A DNA stretch of 64,000 nt from Cinnamomum chago (taxonomy: Eukaryota > Streptophyta > Magnoliopsida > Laurales > Lauraceae). The translations under genes were made by a program, and so were the position numbers. Shown here in pieces: positions 58,041 to 64,000 of this stretch. The notes under the pieces were generated by a model, which was not told where the DNA came from, did not search any database, and saw only the letters and a program-made list of their open reading frames with translations. Every line of letters starts with the position of its first letter. Within the stretch, counting starts at the first letter, position 1. The DNA lies in assembly GCA_038049695.1 (NCBI GenBank), contig CP142458.1, positions 44,979,001-45,043,000 on the forward strand. The letters are read 5' to 3'.

Positions 58041-58493
58041 ATCGCCAAAAAAATCTGAAAAAATTTCAGAAAATCCAGAAAATTGTAAAATGAAAGAAAA
58101 TGTGGTTCTTTTGCAAAAGTAAGTAAGAAAAGGGGGCGTATCGGTGCCCTCAATATATGAGGTCCTGTATCGCTGTATAAATAGAAAATAATAGTAATGA
58201 TTAGTTTTTTCACATGTATTCATGTTTCTTAGTCATGTTAACTTAAAAAGTAATGAAAAGCTCATTAAAAAAAATTAGAACATGAAATAAAGGCATAAGA
58301 ATTAAGAAGACTTAAGAGTTAGGTCATTAGTGAACATTGAACAATCAAATATCAATACTTCAGCATTCAAGGTTCAAATTCAATCAAGTGAATGAACTAT
58401 GAAGTGATCAACAATCAACATTCAACACCAATTTAGAAATGACAAAGAGAGTTGAGAGTTAGTGAAAGAAATAGGAAATTAGGAATACCTTGA

Positions 58494-61400
58494 TCACCAC
58501 CAAAAGGTATGTCTACCAAGATTCAAGGGGCTATGGTTATCCTCATCCCCATCAGTGTTATCATTTCTATTGGCACCATATTGAATTTGATACTGATGAG
58601 TATTGGGATCCACAAATCCAAAGAAGCCAGCCGCACCCACATCATAGGAACTTGGAGGAGGTGGAGGTGGTCCAGGTGGATATCTACCATATTGCGTTTC
58701 ACCATAGTCACCATATGAGTAGGACCCCGAAGTTGAAGACTGTTCTTCTCCTTGTTGTACTTGACCATATGGAAAAAAGTCAAAATACTGTGAGTGTGAG
58801 GGTCCTTGTCCACTGTAACCAGGGTTCCACGAATCAGTCCATGATGCCGCTTGTTGTCCTCCAAAATGTCCACCCCTATTTCCTTGCTCAGTACTACCTC
58901 CAGCCCCAGGTGGTGAATCTCTTCGGCGCCGTTGATAACCACGGCTTGGATCAAATCTTCCAGATGGAGGTAACTCTTGTACTTCCTCTACAGGAATGAC
59001 ATCGTCTTCATCATGTTGATAGTATTCACTAGTACCACCTGTCCCACTGTCTCCTCCTCCATCTCCTCCACCATGACTACTTGAAGAGACTGTGGTGGAA
59101 CTAGCTTTCTCAGAAGCAGGTTCTTTCCCACTCCTCCTAGTCCTACTACTGGTACCTTCTCCTTGAGGTGGCTGACCTTCTGCAGGTGCCTCACCCATGT
59201 CCTCACCTATCAACTCTTGAACTGTTTCCTGAAACCCCGGATCTGAATCTAGCAGTGGATCCTCTATCTCGGCTAGCCATGGGAGTAAGGGATCGTCATC
59301 TCTAAATATGTGATCCAAATTAATGGGACAATAATCAGGACTATCCCTTACCCTTCTCTCCCTAATTCTGTCTCTCAACTTCAGATTGTAATGACAATAC
59401 ACAAGCTTGTTGAGTTTCTGCATGGTAAGCCGATTCCTGACCTTCGTGTGGATCAGAGAGAAAGTGCTCCAATTTCTTTCACAGTTGGAAGATGCTGTAG
59501 TTTGACTAAGGATGCGAACAGCCGCACTCCTTAGATGTGGAGCACTCTCTCCAAAATTCATCCACCAATCAGCTGAAATGCAAAAAATAAATAAACAAAA
59601 TTAGATCGTATCACAAGATATCTGCAATGTGGATGTCTTTTGTTTATAGTCATACCAGGTGGCATCTTTCCAATCGATCGTATCACAAGAGGGTCAGCAA
59701 AGGTTCCTTTCCTTTGTGTATAGATAGATATCTACAATGTGAAAATTAGATACAAGTCAGTAAACCCCTACAACATAATTAAATTCTCTTAAGTAACCAC
59801 CAACTCACCTCTTGTATGGCCTCAACTTGATCATCTCGACCTAACAATTTCTTCAACACCTCCCGTAATCCTACCCGCAAGTCCGTATCTATTGCTTCGG
59901 TGTGTAGTTCGACATTGCGGTAATAGAATTCGGGATTCAAAAAATAACCTACATTATAAATATGTAGAATGTACTGTGAGCAAGCAAGATAATAAATACA
60001 TTAGTTAGGAAAACAAAAAAAGTATCAAATTCAAAGATATATATTAATTACCTGCGGCATGCAATGGATGGTGCAACTGATCGTTCCAACGGGCATCAAT
60101 AATCTTTATATATTTTTCGTGATATCTAACATTTTCCATGATGGATTGCTTTGCCCGATCCATTGCTTCATATATAAAGCCCATTGTCGGCTTGTCATCA
60201 CCATCTACAAGCCGCAACACTTTAACTAAAGGCTCAAAAACCTTTAATATCTTCTTCACTTTCTTCCAAAATTTATTGTCCCTCATCAGGTTTGGGACTT
60301 CAAACTCCGGACCACTAGTTGCATTGCCCCATCTCAAACGAAGCCATTCTTCTGATGCAAACATCTGAATGAGCTCCGTTCTAAACTTTACAAGGCTTTC
60401 CATAGCCAGAAAATGGGTTGCAAACCTTGTTAATCCTGGACGCAGCAAGGCATGGTTATTTGTATATCTTTTCATCAAGCTTAACACCCATGAATGATCA
60501 TATATAAATCTTGTAATTCCTCTGCATGCCTTGATCAATGAAGCCACTTTTGTCTTCCTTCCAATCTCTTCCAAGATGAGATCTACGCAGTGTGCTGCAC
60601 ATGGGGTCCAGAATAAATGGGTCCTCTTCTCCATTAATTTCAAACCTGCTGCCTTGAAATTGGCGCCATTATCTGTAACAATCTGTACAATATACTCCTC
60701 TCCCACACTCTCTACAACTTTATCCATAAGAGTATATATATATATATGTGGCTGTCCGTCTATGTTCAGATGCATCGATGGACTTCACAAAGACAGTCCC
60801 AGCGACTGAATACACCAAAAAGTTTATTAATTGTGTTTGGGTGCCGCTGGTCCACCCGTCACACATGATGGTAACACCATTTTGTTGCCACATGGGTCTA
60901 AATTTTTCCACCCAAGCCTTTATTTCTTTAAATTCTTCTTCAAGATATTTAGTGCCCACATCATATACGGAGGGCGCCTGTATACCCCGCCCAGCTTCGG
61001 CGGCAACATCAAGAATAGTTTGGAAATATGGGGAATCTACTGCTGTAGGTGGTATGTTCTTGTGAATTAGCCATTTTGCTGTAGCTTTGGCCAATCTATC
61101 TCTTGCAGCCTTCATTACCCCTTTCATAACACTTGATATTTTTGGTTGTTTAGCTCCCTCTTTTCTATGTGCTAGAGGATCAACAGGGGGAGGAACTGCT
61201 CTTCTTGTAGAGATAATTTCTACATCAGCATCCCGTTCCCGGGTGCTAAATGCCCTACGTATGGACCCCGCAAAGCCCTTGCCCCTGCTTGGCACAGTAG
61301 ATGATGAGCCCCCTGCATCATAATATTTGCTTCCAGCAAATGCACGACGTTCATATTCTTCTTGTTGGCTCATCAAAGACTCTCGGCGTGCAGCCTCCAT

Positions 61401-61715
61401 CTGTGCATCTTCCTCCTCATCAAAATATTCATCCCCAAATACATCATAACGGGCAGCATCAACATCTTGTCGCCTCTTTTCTTTTATCTCTACTTTTCTA
61501 GCTTTGTTTTGGCCAACCAAAGCTTTCATTTGTTCCCTTACTTCCCTCGGTACTTCGGTACAGCCAGCAACATTGCCAGATATGTGACCCAAGTGGTGTT
61601 TGAATCTTGTAATGCCCCCATGGGTCACTCTTCCACAGAACTTGTATTTGATTTTCAACCTATTATTCTCAACTGCCTCACCAAAGCTCCATGCGGGATC
61701 AATATCACGAGGCAT
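58494..61715 (-). pseudogene. hAT transposase (zinc finger, DUF659, hAT C-terminal), one frameshift
   Basis: Exons 61715-60052, 59948-59809, 59731-59656, 59572-58494, with GT/AG borders and matching phases, about 985 codons. ATG 61715 starts MPRDIDPAWSFGEAVENNR. BED-like finger reads KIKYKFCG, where the first Cys is Tyr (TGC to TAC). DUF659 with VTIMCDGWTSGTQTQLINF, second catalytic region VQIVTDNGANFKAAG, then PCAAHCVDLILEEIGRKT. Exon 4 starts with DWWMNFGESAPHLRSAAVRI and NCERNWSTFSLIHTKVRNRL, the hAT dimerisation end, followed by a Gly/Pro/Gln-rich tail of about 250 residues. A frameshift in a TA microsatellite at 60733-60747 separates DASEHRRTATYIY from TLMDKVVESVG. It would otherwise read through. 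It cuts and pastes hAT elements. Confidence 0.94.
60733..60747. repeat. TA microsatellite causing the transposase frameshift
   Basis: About seven TA units in coding DNA. Moving from the upstream to the downstream frame fits loss of one unit or gain of two. Confidence 0.85.
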
Positions 61716-61907
61716 TTTCACTTATCAAATGGCAGACAGATGGACTGAAATTGAATACCTGGCTCTGCCTATAAATATAAACAAGTAGTATACTAGCATG
61801 TTAAAAATTAAAAAAAACAAAGAAACATGTTAGAGGAAACTTATATCACAAATATAGGAACCATTTTCAAGACATTTGATTGGTATTCAAATATTAAAAA
61901 TTATTTT

Positions 61908-63172
61908 TATTTTAAAAAATAAATAAATCCGAAAATAAAAAAATAGATAAAAATCAATAAACATTCAAAATGTGATGGATTGATCTATGGGAAACATAGA
62001 TCTATCATTTACAATCAATTTCCAAGTGGTTTCATGGGTTGTCCATGAATATTCACATTTTTTTTTTTCAAAAAAAAAATAAATCCGAAAATAAAAAATA
62101 GAGAAAAATCAATAAAAATTTAAAATGTGATGGATTGATCTATGGGAAATATAGATCTATCATTTACAAGTAATTTCCAAGTGGTTTCATGGGTTGTCCA
62201 TGAATATTCACATTTTTTTTTTCAAAAAATAAATAAATCCGAAAATAAAAAATAGAGAAAAATCAATAAAAATTCAAAATGTGTTGATTTGATCTATGGG
62301 AAACATAGATCTATCATTTACAAGCAATTTCCAAGTGGTTTCATGGGTTGTCCATGAATATTCACATTTTTTTTTTCAAAAAAAAAATAAATCCGAAAAT
62401 AAAAAATAGAGAAAAATCAATAAAAATTCAAAATGTGATGGATTGATCTATGGGAAACATAGATCTATCATTTACAAACAATTTCCAAGTGGTTTCATGG
62501 GTTGTCCATGAGTATTCACATTTTTTTTTTCAAAAAATAAATAAATCCGAAAATAAAAAATAGATAAAAATCAATAAAAATTCAAAATGTGTTGATTTGA
62601 TCTATGGGAAACATAGATCTATCATTTACAAACAATTTCCAAGTGGTTTCATGGGTTGTCCATGAGTATTCACAATTTTTTTTTCAAAAAATAAATAAAT
62701 CCGAAAATAAAAAATAGAGAAAAATCAATAAACATTCAAAATGTGTTGATTTGATCTATGGGAAACATAGATCTATCATTTACAAACAATTTCCAAGTGG
62801 TTTCATGGGTTGTCCATGAGTATTCACATTTTTTTTTTCAAAAAATAAATAAATCCGAAAATAAAAAATAGAGAAAAATCAATAAACATTCAAAATGTGT
62901 TGATTTGATCTATGGGAAACATAGATCTATCATTTACAAACAATTTCCAAGTGGTTTCATGGGTTGTCCATGAGTATTCACATTTTTTTTTTCAAAAAAT
63001 AAATAAATCCGAAAATAAAAAATAGAGAAAAATCAATAAACATTCAAAATGTGTTGATTTGATCTATGGGAAACATAGATCTAACAATATGAAGCTATTT
63101 TCAAGTTGTTTCATGAGTTTTCCATAAGTGATAATGTTTTCTTTTTTTTTAAATAACATAAATCCGAAAATA
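61908..63172. repeat. 154-bp tandem array in the hAT 5' region
   Basis: The word AAATCCGAAAATAAA recurs at 61925, 62081, 62235, 62389, 62543, 62697, 62851, 63005 and 63160, so the period is 154 bp (first 156). There are eight units and a decayed ninth. Each unit holds the hairpin GATCTATG-GGAAA-CATAGATC and TTTCATGGGTTGTCCATGA. It lies between the transposase start and the right TIR, hence in its promoter or leader. Confidence 0.95.
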
Positions 63173-63564
63173 AAAATAACAATATATAAAAAAAAAACAA
63201 AAGATATGCATGTAAGATCAAAAGGAAGCATGGATCTACAATAAAACAACACAATGATGCCATTATGTTGTGATTCATAGTAGTTAGAGAGTGATAAATG
63301 AAATGATCATCTCAAAAGTTGAAAAAATAAATCACATATACCTTAATGAAGAATCTTGTTTTGACTTTTGAATCTTTAGATCTCTTTCAATAATGGTTTG
63401 TTGGTGATTTGGTGGCAAAATATCTTGAAGAGAGGGATTTGGGAGACATTTGGGACCACAAAGAAGTGAAAATGGAAACTATAGAGGGGAAGAGAACAAA
63501 GACAAGGGTAAAAAACCCTAAAAAGTCCAAAAGGGGGGGTTTTATAACCCCCCCCCCCCACTTG

Positions 63565-63757
63565 TATGGGCCGATACGGTACGTATCGGCCCGTATCGGC
63601 CGATACACTAAAGTATCGGCCGATACGGGCCGATACGCACCCGTATCGGCCGATACGGATGCGATACACTCGTATCGCCGATAAATTCTATGTACCGTAT
63701 CGGCCTTGGCCGATACGGCTGATATATCGGCCGATACGCTTCGTATCGGCCGATATT
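63565..63757. repeat. Right subterminal repeats of the hAT
   Basis: About ten copies of GTATCGGCC or its complement, many paired as the palindrome GTATCGGCCGATAC, within 190 bp of the right TIR. Confidence 0.9.
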
Positions 63758-63775
63758 TTCTTCCATGGTGATTAT

Positions 63776-64000
63776 TCAACTTTTTGAAATAGTTTTCATC
63801 ACAGCCGCACAAAATCCTGGATTCTGACTAGATTTTGCTGCAACCTACATTGCAGGAAAGGGATCTGGTTTTTAGCCTCTTATCTGATCATCAATCATAT
63901 CTCTTTGTGGGCCCAACGAAGGGATCCAGCCAGTAAAATCAAGGTCGCCTGGACTGTTTTTTGGCCTTTTTTTTCCAAAATTTGTATCTGTGTGTGCTGT
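63776..64000 (+). mobile_element. Copia I2 leader, continued
   Basis: After the hAT the leader resumes; text such as CACAAAATCCTGGATTCTG is like Copia F at 39868. The gag start is beyond the window. Confidence 0.65.

Larger units (their letters stand above)
57943..63767 (-). mobile_element. hAT DNA transposon, near-autonomous
   Basis: 5825 bp, TSD GTGATTAT (57935-57942, 63768-63775) exact. TIRs CATGGATGAAAATATCGG and, from the right, CATGGAAGAAAATATCGG (17 of 18). It encodes a DUF659/hAT transposase on the minus strand, has dense subterminal repeats and a 154-bp array. It lies in the leader of Copia I2. Confidence 0.97.

Noticed and set aside
58509..58999. Plus-strand and second minus-strand frames over the transposase tail
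   Set aside because: They are shadows of the low-complexity transposase C-terminus, whose phase is fixed by the upstream exon joints.
61908..63172. Regularly spaced repeats that might suggest a CRISPR array
   Set aside because: The units are contiguous 154-bp tandem copies without unique spacers, inside a plant hAT element.
63376..63812. Overlapping frames on both strands rich in Arg, Ile, Tyr and Ser
   Set aside because: They read the palindromic GTATCGGCC subterminal repeats of the hAT and are not coding.

Overview
The window is intergenic DNA from a flowering plant nuclear genome. It shows Ty1/Copia and Ty3/Gypsy LTR retrotransposons primed by initiator tRNA-Met, a plant-type hAT transposon with a DUF659 transposase, a Tourist-like MITE, and one broken fragment of a plant malectin-type receptor kinase gene. 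I cannot name the species. No intact host gene, tRNA, rRNA, CRISPR array or organelle insert was found. Almost everything is mobile DNA inserted into mobile DNA, and most boundaries can be read from TG...CA ends and target-site duplications (TSDs).

Left nest (1-25160). A Gypsy-like LTR (D', visible 22593-25160) was hit by a Gypsy element (A, right end 22592). The 5' LTR of A carries solo LTR B1 (1-2545). Its 3' LTR carries B3 (from 7331), which is interrupted by LTR C (from 8106). A minus-strand Copia element (G1, 10179 to about 22040) lies next to an inverted piece of C. Solo LTR B2 sits inside G1 (16103-20989, TSD CAAAT), and solo LTR H1 sits inside B2 (17093-18846, TSD TGGTT). This makes seven apparent layers.

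Middle (25161-32134). Unassigned host-like DNA holds an unrecognised coding remnant (25765-26289), then Copia solo LTR G2 (26356-29815) carrying solo LTR H2 (27654-29497, TSD ATAGC), then three exons of a receptor-kinase fragment on the minus strand (30727-31711).

Right nest (32135-51304, TSD TAATC). Solo LTR D lies in an intron of that fragment. It contains Gypsy element E on the minus strand (32671-49166, TSD CACCA). E has a degraded gag, no pol, and a multi-exon gene on the opposite strand related to the plant mobile domain family. Copia element F (39278-45478, TSD GAATC) is inside E, and a 708-bp TRIM-like element with an inverted LTR pair (42281-42988, TSD GCAGT) is inside F.

Right end (51305-64000). 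Here are Copia pieces (52107-52481, 53488-54920, 56431-57394, 57395 onward) and an hAT element (57943-63767, 8-bp TSD GTGATTAT). The hAT has a five-exon-level transposase organisation read as four coding exons, one frameshift in a TA microsatellite, and a 154-bp tandem array upstream of the transposase.

The most unusual signals are these. (1) LTR families A, B, D and D' share two short conserved reading frames inside the LTR. All families, C included, keep a GC-AG type splice donor (AG|GCAAGT class). This suggests spliced, LTR-resident coding. (2) LTRs that are homologous on both sides carry different blocks of short palindromic words in the middle. (3) Element E has a spliced antisense gene with in-phase introns, a TATA box and a cluster of six AATATCT words upstream. 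(4) The TRIM has the layout LTR-PBS-PBS'-LTR'-partial LTR. All coordinates and counts were made by eye.
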